A stretch of 64,000 nucleotides of DNA from Paragyromitra xinjiangensis (lineage: Eukaryota; Ascomycota; Pezizomycetes; Pezizales; Discinaceae): NCBI GenBank assembly GCA_038503065.1, contig JBCAMK010000018.1:310001-374000 (forward strand). Reading direction: 5' to 3'. This document shows positions 33,354 to 45,476 of this stretch, one piece after another. The translations under genes and the position numbers were made by a program. Each line of letters starts with the position of its first letter. The stretch's first letter is position 1. Below the pieces are notes generated by a model. The model did no database searches and had not been told where the DNA came from. It was given only the letters and a program-made list of their open reading frames with translations.

Positions 33354-36300
33354 TTACGCACTCTTCTGGGCTAGAACTTCGTCCAATTTGCGGCTCAACT
33401 CTTCAATTGCACTGCGCAGTTGCTGAATCTCATCTTGAGCACCTTCGTGGCGATTATGCGCATATGGAACTCTAGATTCTCCCAGAGCAGATTCTCCCTC
33501 ATGGCGATCGTCAAGTCTTAAGCTGCTCGCGGAGCTCATAAGCGCTGCCCCAGCTTGAAATCCGGGGCCTCCACCAAGTCCCAGCCTTCCACCTGCCAAA
33601 CGCCCTGACCACTCTGGGAACCGGTCTGGTCTCCGATTAAGCGGCCTCAATCCATGACCCAGTGAATTTCTTTTGTTAGAGGTGCTAGGTCCCCATGCAG
33701 TGTGACTAGTCTCATTTCCTGGCCACAAGCTTTCGAAGGCCATGATGGCGGCGACCTACAAATCACTTGATTTCAGCAACCTCTACAAGGGATGTAAGTT
33801 TTTTGAGCATCGCATAACTTACGAACGGGAAATGTGAGAACTTGAGAAGCGCGATCCTAAATTTGCGCAATCGGCCAGCCGAGACAAACAAACGCAACGG
33901 TCGCAACAAGATAAGCGGCAAGAGATTCTAAAAAGGTTGTCAACTTTTTAGCCGAATATATGCAATCCACATAGGCACCCCCACCAGCGGCGGATAATAG
34001 ACAACCAGACGATTACTAGTCGAGGCCTCCATGACCATGATCGAAAATCTAAACGCGACAAAATTAGCTACTTTTTGCCGAGAATAAATTATCGCGGCAA
34101 TTTGTATTTACTGGAAAAGATATTCCTCTCTGCTCGATGAAGTTAGTCTCGGACGCCAAAGTTGTTTTCGGAGATAGGCGCGTCATTTCACACCTAGCAT
34201 TGTTCATCATCTGTTGCAATCAGCCTCCTCGTCTAAATGGATCAGCGGAGATAAGCAGAAGTCATATCTCACGTTCGTCAAACTATTCGAAAGCAAACTT
34301 ATCAAGGATGTGATCAACAAGATATTCGTAAGTGTGACGAAAATCAACTTTTGGTAGGTTAACCCAGTTTTTTTTCCTTGATTAGTTTTTATTCATGACA
34401 TCGTTGAAGCCGACATACCATGAGCGGTGGGCCCAAAACAGGCGAAATCTACCGCGACGCGTTTAATGTGAGTTGTGACTACGGCAAAGCAAACGCGATT
34501 CTAGAATTGTACTGCACCCTTCTCATTGCATCCTGAAACCCGCATGTTAGTAGGAATCCCTGTATGAGGCTGAATGCAACGTACAAAACCAACAGTATTC
34601 TTTGCGAAATCGAGTTATGATCAGCAACAACGCATTAATTTCGGACCCTTGTCAGGGTAGCGCTTACCGAACCAAAGAAAACTATGAACCCGGTCAGCAT
34701 ATCTATTTTTGACCAATAGCCGACGGACGGCACCAACCTCTTATGAGCATCCATGCCATTTCCGACAGGGTGAATGTCTCCCGAGCAAGTAACGAGAATG
34801 TTGTTAAAAATCCTAACCCATATTTAGCGAGGCGATCAGTAGTGGGCGAAGCGTAAATTCCCTGCCACTCACCAAGGTAAAGAATCGCAACCTACACCAG
34901 CCTGCGCATTAACATAGGTTACTGAGGTAGCATGCTCAAAAGAATAAGGTTTTCTGATGAAATCATCCTGGACCCGGAAGGCGAAGCAAGAGCCGCAACT
35001 CACCAGGATCAAGAACTTCAAGAAATCTTTCGTCATTTGTTTCAAGCAAGGTATCAAAACTCCTGGGCAAAGTCAGACAAAAATATTCATTGGATGTTTC
35101 ACGTTTGGGCCTGGTACCAAAATATGGATTTAACGACAACAGAGAACAGAGGCTGCATGATTAGTGAGAAGCTTAGCTCAAGGCATACTCAGATCTTACC
35201 GTGGTATCAGTAGCAGTGCCTCAAGAGACAGTATATCGAAGGCAGTATTAACAATTTTGTCACTATCCTTAACTAAGCCAATGATTCCTACGAATATTTG
35301 TGAGCATAGGGATAAAGTTCTCTTAGTGGGGGATACATACTGTAAATCAAAAATGCAATTGCGATGAGTATAATGCAAAGATCCCATAAACTCCAAAAAT
35401 CAGCGGTGTAAAACGCAGTTCCTGCATCTCTAATGGCAGATATCTCATCAACAGCAAATGCGATGAAGAACACGATTAGAGCAGCTTCCATCCCGGTAAA
35501 ATGATACGGGTCTCGTTCGATTAATACACCATAGTATAACGCAAGTAGGGAGGCAAAAAAGAATGCTTCAAAGGCCTTCTGGTATTTAGGGACCCTTAAC
35601 CGGCAGAATGGATCGGCTTTCCTAGAAACACGTGTGAGCAGGGGCTATTGCATATTCTCAGGATCCTACGGGATTGAACTACCGTTTGATATAGAAATGA
35701 GGCTTCTTGGATCCATCAACATCTAATGATTTCCAAAACGAAATTCTTCCATCCCAGCTATTGCGTTTCATATCAGTATCTAGAAATATCTGAACTCCAT
35801 ATCCCAGCCATATTTGGAAACATACATTCCGTTGATCATGCGTTGAACCTGCATTGGCTAGTCAAAATCTAGTCTGATCATATGGCGCTAACAAAACTTA
35901 CTGGCCGATGTGCAAGGAATTTCTTCGCATCCGCGAGGATGGCAATTTCCAAAGTGCTCAACCCTGCAAATGAGGTTGTACTAACACATTCTATATCATT
36001 GGTACAAGTTCTTCGAACATTCGCTCCTGATAGTAACCCAGATGACTCTGCATTCTGATCCTCCGACTCATACTGAGCCTCTAATCGAGGCAGTTCGTAG
36101 CAAAGATACTCCAGCGCGTCATTTGCCGAGAGGTATGACATCAGGTCCAAAGCCACAAACTCGCAAGCTAGAGCCCTACTGGCTCCTAATCCATGCCCGT
36201 CATCCTGAAGTTCTTCAGCCGAAAAATGAGCCTTGCACCACCTATTCTCAATCACACCCAAGCGAAGCGTTAGTAATAATCATTGACAGACTTAGCTCAG

Positions 36301-36928
36301 CTGAAATATCAACGTGAGAAAAACATATCAGATGAGCATTTCCACGCCTCGGTGCACTCACAGTAGGGCTGCGACTGTGGCTGGGTTGTGGCCTGAGGGT
36401 ACACAAAGATATTATCTCGTAAGTAAATTAACATGAAAGCTCGGCAGAGTAAAAAATAGGTAACCGCACCCTTGTCTGTCAATTGACTGCAGAGCCGAGT
36501 CGTCACAGGGGAGAGTTTGAGAGTGCTGAGATTCTGTGGTGTGTCGATGTTTTCGATAACTGTTTTGTGTAACACCTCGTCAGCGGCTATGCTGCACGAC
36601 AAGGGAACACGAGAAGCTCACAATAATCCTTCAGGACCTCGCAAAGCTCGGAAAAGTCCATATCGTCCTTCACGACCGTCGGTGTCAAAGGGGTAACCGG
36701 TCTGCCAGCTTCGCCTATGTGCTGCATGGTGTGAAGTGGCATCGGCGTTATCAGTGGCGTGAACGTTGCTGGGTCTCGCGGATTCCGCAGGAAGAATGAG
36801 AGATGGTGTTTGCTGATGACGATGATGTCGGTGGTGCGTGTGAGAGGCGCAGACCAATTAAGCTCGCGGGGATTTAGTCCTTTTCTGGACGACCGCCGCT
36901 CGAAGGTGTCGCGCGCGTGTTGTCCCAT
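33354..36928 (-). CDS. YVC1-type vacuolar TRP cation channel
   Basis: A - strand gene in at least twelve short exons. Joined frames give, in order: DFSELCEVLKDY; GAVTYFLLCRAFMLIYLRD; SRALACEFVALDLMSYLS; FAGLSTLEIAILADAKKFLAHRP; VQRMINGIWDGRISFWKSLD; the first membrane spans (FEAFFFASLLALYYGVLIE, EAALIVFFIAFAVDEI, WSLWDLCIILIAIAFLI); RIIGLVKDSDKIVNTAFDIL; LIPCLKQMTKDFLKFLIL; GFLTTFSLLARE; IVFFGS; ISPVLGPPLM; TNILLITSLISLLSNSL; REEYLFQ; VMEASTSNRLVVYYPPL; LLPLILLRPLRLFV; and a last exon (33354-33755) starting VAAIMAFESLW and ending in the coiled coil IQQLRSAIEELSRKLDEVLAQ. This is the domain order of fungal YVC1, a Ca2+-release channel of the vacuole membrane. The start is uncertain: 36928 is the longest, 36742 an alternative. 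I see no disabling mutation. Confidence 0.85.
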
Positions 36929-37708
36929 GATGCGGCTGTCCGCGGGTGCCCCGCCTGAGACATATCAGCGACCTTGGTCGACAGAAGAAGCAATGAGTGT
37001 TATCAGCGCGCCAAATGAACAGACGCAGCTGTAGGCCTAGATTTCTGCTCTATTATGCGTACCAACTCCTCGGTTCTTGGACGATACGTAAGTAGCGATA
37101 GAATATTTACAAATTCCTAGCCCATAGCCTGGCATGATTCCATACTTGTTTCCATCAGGACTGAAGTTCAACATTTTTCTTCGGGTGCATAGATTGCTAT
37201 AGAAGATTCGCCGCGATCGATTGGTGATCTTTGGCTATGCTTAGCCAAGCTTTCTAGAACACATGTAAGCACGTCTAATATATGTATCAGGCGGGGATGC
37301 ATGACACAAACCCCATCAGGCCTGGCGAATGGTATCGAGGATTGATATTTAGGTTCCCCTGATTTAATACTCATGGAGAACCAGAACTCACATAAATATA
37401 TGTAATCTGTGTGAAACTCACGGTTGAGAAAATCTACATGTAATCATCCCTGCTTGACTTTGAGATTTCATTTCACAGAGCGTTCGTTTGGGGACACGAT
37501 GAGGGGGATGGTTCGAGCAAGCGCGGCATCGGGCAGACGGATAAAGCTGGTCCTGGCCTGTTGGCTCGGGTGTGCCGTAAACCCACCTAAACGCGAGGTC
37601 ACAATCTGATCGTTAAACTAGTTCGCGGGGACTAGCCGTTCGACCGCAAGCTCGCGTATGCAGAATGCTGGAAGAAGCTGTGTGGTTTCGAAAAAAGTTA
37701 GTTTTCGC

Positions 37709-37733
37709 GAGTGATGAATTATGACCTGGTGCT
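37709..37733 (+). repeat. Dispersed GAGTGAY element, copy N
   Basis: GAGTGAT-GAATT-ATGACC; core only. Confidence 0.55.
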
Positions 37734-40700
37734 AGGTATGTATGGGGAATCAGGCGGACGTGGCCAAGCCGACCCAGCCACACGGCGGCGGTCCCGTGTT
37801 TCCAACCACGGAACCCCGCTAACGCTAACTCAATCGGCCCGCCGCCGAGATCTCATCGTTCTTAGCCGAATCGAAGGAAGAAAACCCTTGGTCCCAGCGC
37901 ACGGCATCTTTTGCCGTCCATCGGCTATTACAGCATCTCTGACTCAACCTGTGAATTGCGGCTTTCGCGGGAATAGGTCCCCGGCGGATCCTAATATCTA
38001 GCGCCCCCCTCCCCCAAGCGATAGGCTTAGAGTCATACTTTACCTGCCTACTGCTTTTAAGCTATCTCTAAAGAGTCAAATGCCCGTGCACTAAAATACA
38101 TTGATATTTCCAGTTACATACTCTGATTTCCAAGAGATTAAGTTTGTTTAGATCTGGACAGTTACATTGAGGCGTTTAAAACACAGCCCGATCAGACTGG
38201 TATCGCGTCCACTACCCACAAAGTTATGCGCTGCACCCAAATAAGGATGTTGAAAGCGTTAAAAGTCTAATTGGTGATCCTGAGCCCACTAAAAAAGTCA
38301 CGACGAAGGTGATTGAGGCCACAAGCCAAGCAACTATGATGACCCTCCTTTGTAGCTAAACAAAGTTGAATACGTCACCTCTATGGTTAGGCCTTGCGCA
38401 GAACCAAACAGGAGTTATTAAATATAGTACATGCCAATGCTGGATTGGAATCATTAATGCAATATATTCGTGGTTTCAAAGAGTCATGTGTCATGTTCAT
38501 GAAAGGCGTCTTAAAGCTTCATAGAGTTAAAAACGCTGTGATACAATGTAGGTATAAGGCCATTAGCTCATAAGGCATGATTAGGATCGATCCGTCAGGT
38601 TGAATTGGTAGTCACGGGGTCCCAGCTTCACACGAAGCGGTTTGCCTTCGGATATGGTGGAAATTATCGGCTCTAGGTCTTAGCTCAGATGTGCACACTA
38701 CAAGATCAGATTTTTCCAATATAATGGCTACCTATGGTTAAATGAACCGTCATGATGGTTGACCAATTAAATTGCAGCGGAAGAGCGATGGACTGCCTGC
38801 CTGATCGAAATCTCAGAGATCTGAGTTCTCAATTCAGATGAGAAGATCATGCATATGCATATGCCTACGGAGATAATATGGTGTCAGTACGCGTGGACGA
38901 ATATCGGGAAGACGGGCCAAATCCGTTGGCTGATTTTGTGTGTATCATTAGAGAATTGCTATGGAAGCAGGCTTTCCGAAGAAATGTCTTGGGGGACTAA
39001 GTCGCGAAAACATGTGATTTATGGAACAGGGGGGGATAGTTGTAGTTCTATTCCTTGCTTTTTCTAATATAAATTTTTTCCACGTGGTGTCAGGTTGGTT
39101 ATGGAAATTTGCTTCGATAGGGTATGTTGTAACGAGCGAAGGAAGCAATATCATGTGACCGGAAGAACCGCCAGACCGACGGGAGAACAGTATGAGCGGA
39201 AGCGGGATAACTATTGAAAGTGCCCGAGATATATGAATAATTATAATAAGAGAATGGATAGCAGAAGCGAGGGAATAAGCAGAAGCAGGAATTCACTGTG
39301 TAGTTAGTTCTTTATTCAGAATAACAAACTCTTCTCTCCTCATAACAATAGAACACATGTATGCGGAACCTCTGAATCTCCGCCCACATTCTATGTATCT
39401 CATGAGATATCTTAGATTTGGGCTAGTGTATTAATGCGTGGTGGATTGTTCAAGGCACGACGTCTGCGCCTTTTACTTGCTAAGTTAAGTCAAGAATTTC
39501 CGGGAAACAACAAATAGATTCCGGATATAACTTCCTCTTGCCACAGTTAAATTGCGGTACCTTCACTCGGTAACCCTTTCTAGAACAGCGGATGTGTCCT
39601 GTGTGTACATGCATGTGCCTCTCTAGTTCAAATTTTGTTACCCTTGCTCCAGCCCTACAACGTTCTTTGTTCTTGCCAGAAACTAAGATGCGTGGTTCTC
39701 GGATCTTTGAACAACCTTGCAAGGCGCGATCGGATATCTTGTGCTTTCGACGGAGACTATCGAGGACTTCGCATTCAATATTACCTCAGCACAGCAAATC
39801 TAAATCATCGCGGAGCGTTGATATCTTCATGGATCATGATGGATCACTCAGTGATGTTAGTAGTAGCTGCAATATAAATTCTACTAGTCATACCACAAAA
39901 GTTGCTTTCTGAGACACGAGTTTTAAACCCGTCCAAGGAGTAAGAATATTTCATGTGCTTGAGCTTAGGGCTACGCACTCTTGAAACTAGTTTAAGGAAT
40001 TCTCACCGGATTCTTGTATTGTCAGCCACCAATTAGGTTGAAGAGTTGAAAGTTAGTAAAATACTAGTGTACAGCCTCCGGAAGATTGTTGTGGAGACAG
40101 GGGCTAGCAGGCAGGGTTGAAACATTGTGTGGCAATGCCTGTTAGAGGCCCTAAGACCTTCAGTTCAACAACAATCTTGCTGGAGGCTGGACTTAGTCTC
40201 GTGCCTAGCCCCACTGCGCAGCTTGCTGCGTATCATAGACAGCTACAGGCAGTAAGGAACCTAGGCTGGACCAACTTTGTTGGCTATGTTCGGAATCTTC
40301 GAGCGCAGCGTAAGTCACCCTAGGAAAAGACAGAATAGGGTAAATAGCGGGCTTATGCTGTGTATGGAAGTTCTCGGCTTGGCTAGCTACATGTGTTTGG
40401 ATTAATGTTTGGATTTTTCTGGCAACGCGTAGGTTAGGACATAATTGGGAAGAGATAATGTCTCCTGTGCTCAGGTGATCTTCACAGCCCCATACAGTAA
40501 AGACTCGGTCGTAACGAATTGGCCTGAGCTGAGGCAGCAGGATATATACACACTACGATCGGTTGGGAGATAGGTTTTGGGTTGGGCATCCTACTTACCT
40601 TGGTTTTGGTAGCCTACGAGCTGGTGAGCTGATGGCGTGTACCAATTGGGGGCACTTATTCTATCATGCGGTCTCAGTCTAGGCTAATTCGTTATGACCG

Positions 40701-42571
40701 AATTTTTACCGTATCATTTACACTTTAAAACCCCGGTATTGTGTCGATTTTCATTGATGGTTCTGACATAACAACGGGGCTGCATCATCAACATAGAGAA
40801 AGATCAAGGTGTCTAAGGCTGGAGGATGTTGAGTCAGACGATTTCTATCATTTCCCCTCTTATCATTCTACGTGTATGTTCCACTTTTTATGTCCGCAGC
40901 GTCTATATATTGAATCAAAGGCTAAAGTGTCCATTCCTATTTGTGTTTTCGATGAAGGCCGTAAGGTGCGACGTAGTAAATAACATTTATAGTAGAGAAC
41001 GTGTTTCCGCTTCCTCATGATATACCGTAATAACTCACCTAGGGGATAAGCACTGGGCTATTACTGGCTAGCGCGAGCGTAATTTCTGAAAGCGGTTAGC
41101 GGCTGTGACATTTTTTGATGTTTCTCTGCTGTAACCGTTTTCGATAGTCTCGTACCAGACTCACCCTTTTTGGGTGCAAGATGGTGGGTTTAGTGAGGAA
41201 ACTGTATAGTCCTGTTAGAAAAGTCCTGGCAGCCCCAAAGCTCAACTACTGGAGAATTTAGGTCACAGCTTCCGCAGTTGATGACAGTATTCGTCTAAGT
41301 GAGGCAATTGAAGCGTAAAGAAAGTTTATAGTCATTATCGTAGTAACAAAGCTGTTGATTAAATGCTATAAGTCGCATAGCTTACAGTTTACTACTCAAC
41401 TCTAAAAACCCTCCTACGGCCGCATCGTTGTGCTGACGCGTTACAAACTCAGTCATCTAGATCAAAGTTCTCTTAATATAATTCGCGGAGTAAAGGAACA
41501 CCTTCTGGTCTCTTTTCGTTCGTTAACACGTACCAAGTTCTCAGGTGCAATCGACGAAGCCATACTCTGCGCTGAGGCTTCTGAGCAGCCACGGTTCTTT
41601 ATAAGGTACTGTACTCGTTCGGCGAGCGATAGGCCACGAAGGCTCATGTCTACTAGGAGCTCACGAGAATACCATCCCGAATTCCTGCTACCTCTGTTAG
41701 ACCGAATAAAATAAACAGGATACCTAAGGATTTTTTTAAACTTTTGTTCCTTATCGATATTTCCTGGATGGTTCTTGCGGTCTTGGGGACGGTGTCCTTG
41801 GCATCGTATCTATTTCCTTCGACGCCACGGCTACCACTCCCGGGATCGTGGCCATCGCTCCAGGCACCGTAGCTACTACCCCCGGTATCGTGATCGTTGC
41901 GAGAGTGTGGATTTGTACAGGATTGCCTTGGGTTCATTTATCTTCCCACGGGGCCAGTATCATCAAAGCCAGTGAGAAGGGTGTGGGAGCTACCTGGTTG
42001 AGAAGCAAGAAATATTCCTTGCAAATATTTACCTCGTGAAGTTTGTTTGTGGGGAGAAGGTGATGTCGGTCGGGTAGTGGAAGGAGTGTTGCTAGCTGTT
42101 TGGGGGGATACGCGTAATTAAGGTTACTTAATGTCCGTTGTTTCAAATTTCGGTCTAAACGATGTAGTCTCTAGTCCACCTAGACATAGGTTCTCTAGCA
42201 TGAGTGTTCATTGTTCACCCATCATCAATAGAGGAGTGTCCGGAATTTGGAGTTTTGTTTCACTTATTCTTTGGACCATACTAGATAGAAGTGTTAACCC
42301 ACACGCTCAAATCATTACAGGTACTGAACTCATAATCTCTCTCCTTTCTTACAAGTAGAGAGATTGTTCTAGTTATAAGAAAGCCTACGGTAGCTTCACA
42401 TTGCATAGGGGGTGTGGTACATACGTACAAACAGGAATTTATAACTACACATATTGGGTATGTCGTTCTAATGTATTAATAGGTATATATTGTTGACTTT
42501 AGCTTGCTAGTTTTCCACCCAGCATTCAAGTATGAAACCACAAAAACTCTAGGGCCCTATCGTTCAGGGTT

Positions 42572-42651
42572 GCAAAAATACAGTAAATTATATTAGTTCA
42601 CGGCATGCGGCCGTATTAGCCTAAATACTGTAATTTACGTATTGTAAAACA
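42572..42651. repeat. Small foldback element
   Basis: TACAGTAAATTATA on the left and TAATTTACGTATTG on the right are imperfect inverted copies. The centre ACGGCATGCGGCCGT adds a short GC-rich hairpin. About 80 bp, non-coding, possibly a degraded MITE. Confidence 0.35.
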
Positions 42652-43802
42652 CAGTCTCCACTACCCTGAGTAAGGTCTAGCTATAGAACACCTGAGGAGT
42701 TGCAGTGACACCACTGAATAATCATGACAAACTTCAGTCTTCCACCCTACTGAAGAGTATGCGCTCACTTCTAGCTCCATACCGTATCATTGTACTTTAC
42801 CGTTTCTTTTCCCAGAGCGTCAATATAGTTTTGGATATATACAGCCCCATATAGAAGCCTTCGTGATTCACTCCATTAGTACTACGTCCAAGCCACCGTA
42901 TTGAGGGTGGAATACAACCTTCCCTCAGAACCCTCCCTCTCCTCCTCCGCCTAGGCGACAATCTCACAAGGTCAGTTGACTCAGGCCTGACATCAATTTT
43001 TCTGAAAATCGTGAAAATCTAGTCTTCAGGTGGTGATCCCTTGTGGGGCTGCCTCTGCACTATCATTAACTCCTGCAATACAAAGTAACGGCGGGTATGA
43101 AGTGTCTGTTAAGATAGCCGGCACATGCTGAACTGAGAACTTGACGCGCTGTTGGGACTCTAGCATGTGTCTGCGGAAGACAGCGTCTAGGTGAAGGTAG
43201 CGTCTATAAAACGGGAATCTGAGAGGCTTTCTGCGACTGACTTAAGGTAGGATTGATCCTAACACTGTTACTTAAGGATCGTATCGCCTGGTTAGTACTG
43301 TAGTGGGTGACTATGTGGGAATACTAGGTACTAAACGCATTTTTTGCTAAGTGGTGAGACGGATAGCAGGTGGAGCTTAGCTAATGCTAGGGATTTTGAA
43401 ATACTTGCTGGAGGCTTTCTGTGTTACCGCGTGTGTGTTAGTGCAGGAGAGTAAGAGGGTAGATGATAACAAAGGTATATTAGTTCATGATGGCTCTCGA
43501 TGTTTAGGTAATAGAAAGGACGTGGGAGGCGGTTGTACTAATGGAGATAATGGAGAAAAGAGTAAATTAGGTAGAGACTCTATTAGGTATGGTGTGTGGG
43601 GGCTTAATGATCAAAGCTATAAATTGCGCTCTATTGTTGAGTTGATGGCTAGGAAACAATACTGGTCGGTTTTCGCAGCTGCTTGTAGGTTTGTATCCTC
43701 AACGGAGGGGGCTTTGTCGAGTGTGACTTGTTTACCTATATGTGGTTATTGGTACCGATAAGAGGGAAGATGGAGTCTTTGGATTCCCTGGATATGTCTT
43801 TA

Positions 43803-43819
43803 ATCACAGGATATCACTC
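43803..43819 (-). repeat. Dispersed GAGTGAY element, copy O (minus strand)
   Basis: On the - strand it reads GAGTGAT-ATCCT-GTGATT. It is the only strict copy in this orientation. Confidence 0.55.
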
Positions 43820-44107
43820 AGCGCTTGTACAACCTACAAGGATGCCCTCGCGAGAGTCTTGGTTTGCGAGCCTGCTGTCACAGAAAGTTCCGATATCTAA
43901 TACAAACCCGAGAATTTATCTAGAGCGGGAAAACAAGACAGTAACTGGAACATCACAATGCACCCACTACGTCAAAGCCACTAGACATTCCCAAAACTCA
44001 CTTTTTCGATCTCAAAGGCAAAGAAGATTAGAACATTGTTATACAAACCCCACACAAATTTTCAACCCCTCACCCACCGTCCCCACCACCAACCCATACA
44101 ACAGACT

Positions 44108-45085
44108 CTACTCCTCCATAGTATCCCCCGAACTCACCGGACCCTCCCTCAACTCCCTCTCCAACCTCGCAACCTCATCCAAACTCTTTGCGTTCCTGAT
44201 CCGCGCCTCGATGTTCTTCCTCTCCTCAGCAGTCAAACGCACAGCATACTCCTTACGGCCACCATTCAGCGGCTCCCCAACATCAAAGGTCTTGGATTTA
44301 ACGCCCATGATCTATCACGTGTTAGCCCAACACCTAAAGTGGGGAAGGGGAGAGATTACCTTAGCCGCAAGCTGCGACGGCTCCTTCTCAGTCCCAAACA
44401 ACTCCACAGCCCGTTTCCGTTCCACGTCTTTAACCTTCTGATAATCGAGGAAACGCACAGACGGACATCTCCAAACGACCCAGAGACGGTAATTCTACCC
44501 GTATCAGCCACCGTGCGCTGCTTTGCTGGAGAGGGTACAAACCTCCTTCCTCGTAACCGGGTTCTCGAGTAACGACAGATGCGTCAATCTCCGCAACTTG
44601 CTTAACGGGTCGAGATCCGATAGCTCGCCGAGGTTATTCGTTGCGAGTGCGAGGACCTGTAGGTTTGGTAGGGAGGTGGCTAGGGTTGGTTGGATCGTGG
44701 AGATGCGGTTGCGCGCGAGGAGGAGCGTTTTAAGGCGCTCGGAGAGTGGGAAGTTGCCGAGTTGTTGGATGTCGTTGTCGGTGAAGTCGATTGCGTCTTG
44801 CGGCTGTAGTACTAGTTAGTATTGAGGATGTTGAGGGGGAGGAGGGGAGGACGTACACCCGCAACACCAAGATTCTCAATGGCTGGTATTTTATGGCCTG
44901 CCGTCTCACCCCGTTCTCCGAAAACCGAAGAGATGGATAATGTTCAATACAGCTCATAGATCAAAAAGTGCAGTGTCTGTTCTTTTGGGGAATGTTAAAA
45001 ACGCACCTCGCAGATCCAGCTCGCGGTCATTCAGTGGATTAAGGTAGCTCGGCGCGCTGGCCAGAAGCTCGGTTGTCAATCTCAT
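44108..45085 (-). CDS. LEA1: U2 snRNP A' (LEA1)
   Basis: Five exons on the - strand (45007-45085, 44859-44897, 44543-44796, 44360-44494, 44108-44311) join in frame to 236 residues. The start MRLTTELLASAPSYLNPLNDRELDLRG is the canonical N-terminus of U2A'. Leucine-rich repeats follow (AIENLGVA, AIDFTDNDIQQLGNFP, LKTLLLARNRIS, LQVLALATNNLGELSDLDPL, LTHLSLLENPVT). The family signature YRLWVVWRCPSVRFLDYQKV and a basic helical C-terminus complete it. LEA1 binds U2B'' and U2 snRNA stem IV in the spliceosome. The 39-nt second exon is well supported because it completes the first leucine-rich repeat. It is divergently transcribed from RRP15. Confidence 0.93.
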
Positions 45086-45476
45086 TCTGAATGATGTTGG
45101 GATGGATTAAAGACTACAGGGTCTCTATGATAGAATCGGAGGCACGATATAACCTGTTTATCTGCCTGGCTATACAATTCTCGAGGGAGAGTCGAGATGG
45201 TGGGAGACGAGGAGTTGATGTTGGATTGCCCGTCGTTGACTTTGAGTTGAGGTGAACCGCCAAGACTCTCGTGCCCCTCAATGGGGAATAGCCACTAAGC
45301 GTGACGTCCGGGTAATCCATCGTCTATGCAGCCGGGTAACCGCGTCAAATGCGGCTCTTCTAGCAGCCGGGTAACCCTCACCCAGATGTCTCACTCTAAA
45401 TTTCCCTCTGGGGAAAATTTCAAAATCCCACCACTACAAGTTACCTAAACTCAATTGCACCAACAAACAATCCACA
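45086..45476. promoter_or_regulatory. Shared LEA1/RRP15 promoter with three CCGGGTAA sites
   Basis: CCGGGTAA occurs at 45308-45315, 45332-45339 and 45367-45374, all in the same orientation. CGGGTAA is the binding core of Reb1-type factors, which clear nucleosomes at promoters in yeasts. GGGGAAAATTTCAAAATC at 45411-45428 resembles the RRPE element of ribosome-biogenesis genes, fitting RRP15. Both assignments are by motif only. Confidence 0.6.

Larger units (their letters stand above)
36929..44107. other. Long gene-poor tract
   Basis: About 7.2 kb without a supportable gene. The longest frames (39592-39912, 43384-43761) show no recognisable motif. 41848-42039 has a local repeat (ATTPGIVAIAPGTVATTPGIV) that could be a fragment of a Thr/Pro-rich protein, but no signal peptide or flanking exon was found. 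Dispersed elements are at 37709 (+), 43803-43819 (-) and a weaker relative near 41621. Confidence 0.4.

Noticed and set aside
33354..33743. A separate small gene of 129 residues with a C-terminal coiled coil
   Set aside because: Upstream exons of the YVC1-type channel splice into it in frame (..FSHFPF then VAAIMAFESLW), matching the channel's usual C-terminus.
35288..35491. A stand-alone two-span membrane protein on the - strand
   Set aside because: It is an internal exon of the YVC1-type gene; the same frame continues through canonical introns on both sides.
41848..42039. Fragment of a Thr/Pro-rich secreted protein
   Set aside because: The internal repeat ATTPGIV is suggestive, but there is no start, signal peptide or neighbouring exon. 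It is kept only as a note in the intergenic entry.
43384..43761. 125-residue open frame before the LEA1 region
   Set aside because: The codons are not biased like the real genes nearby, and no domain or promoter feature is visible.
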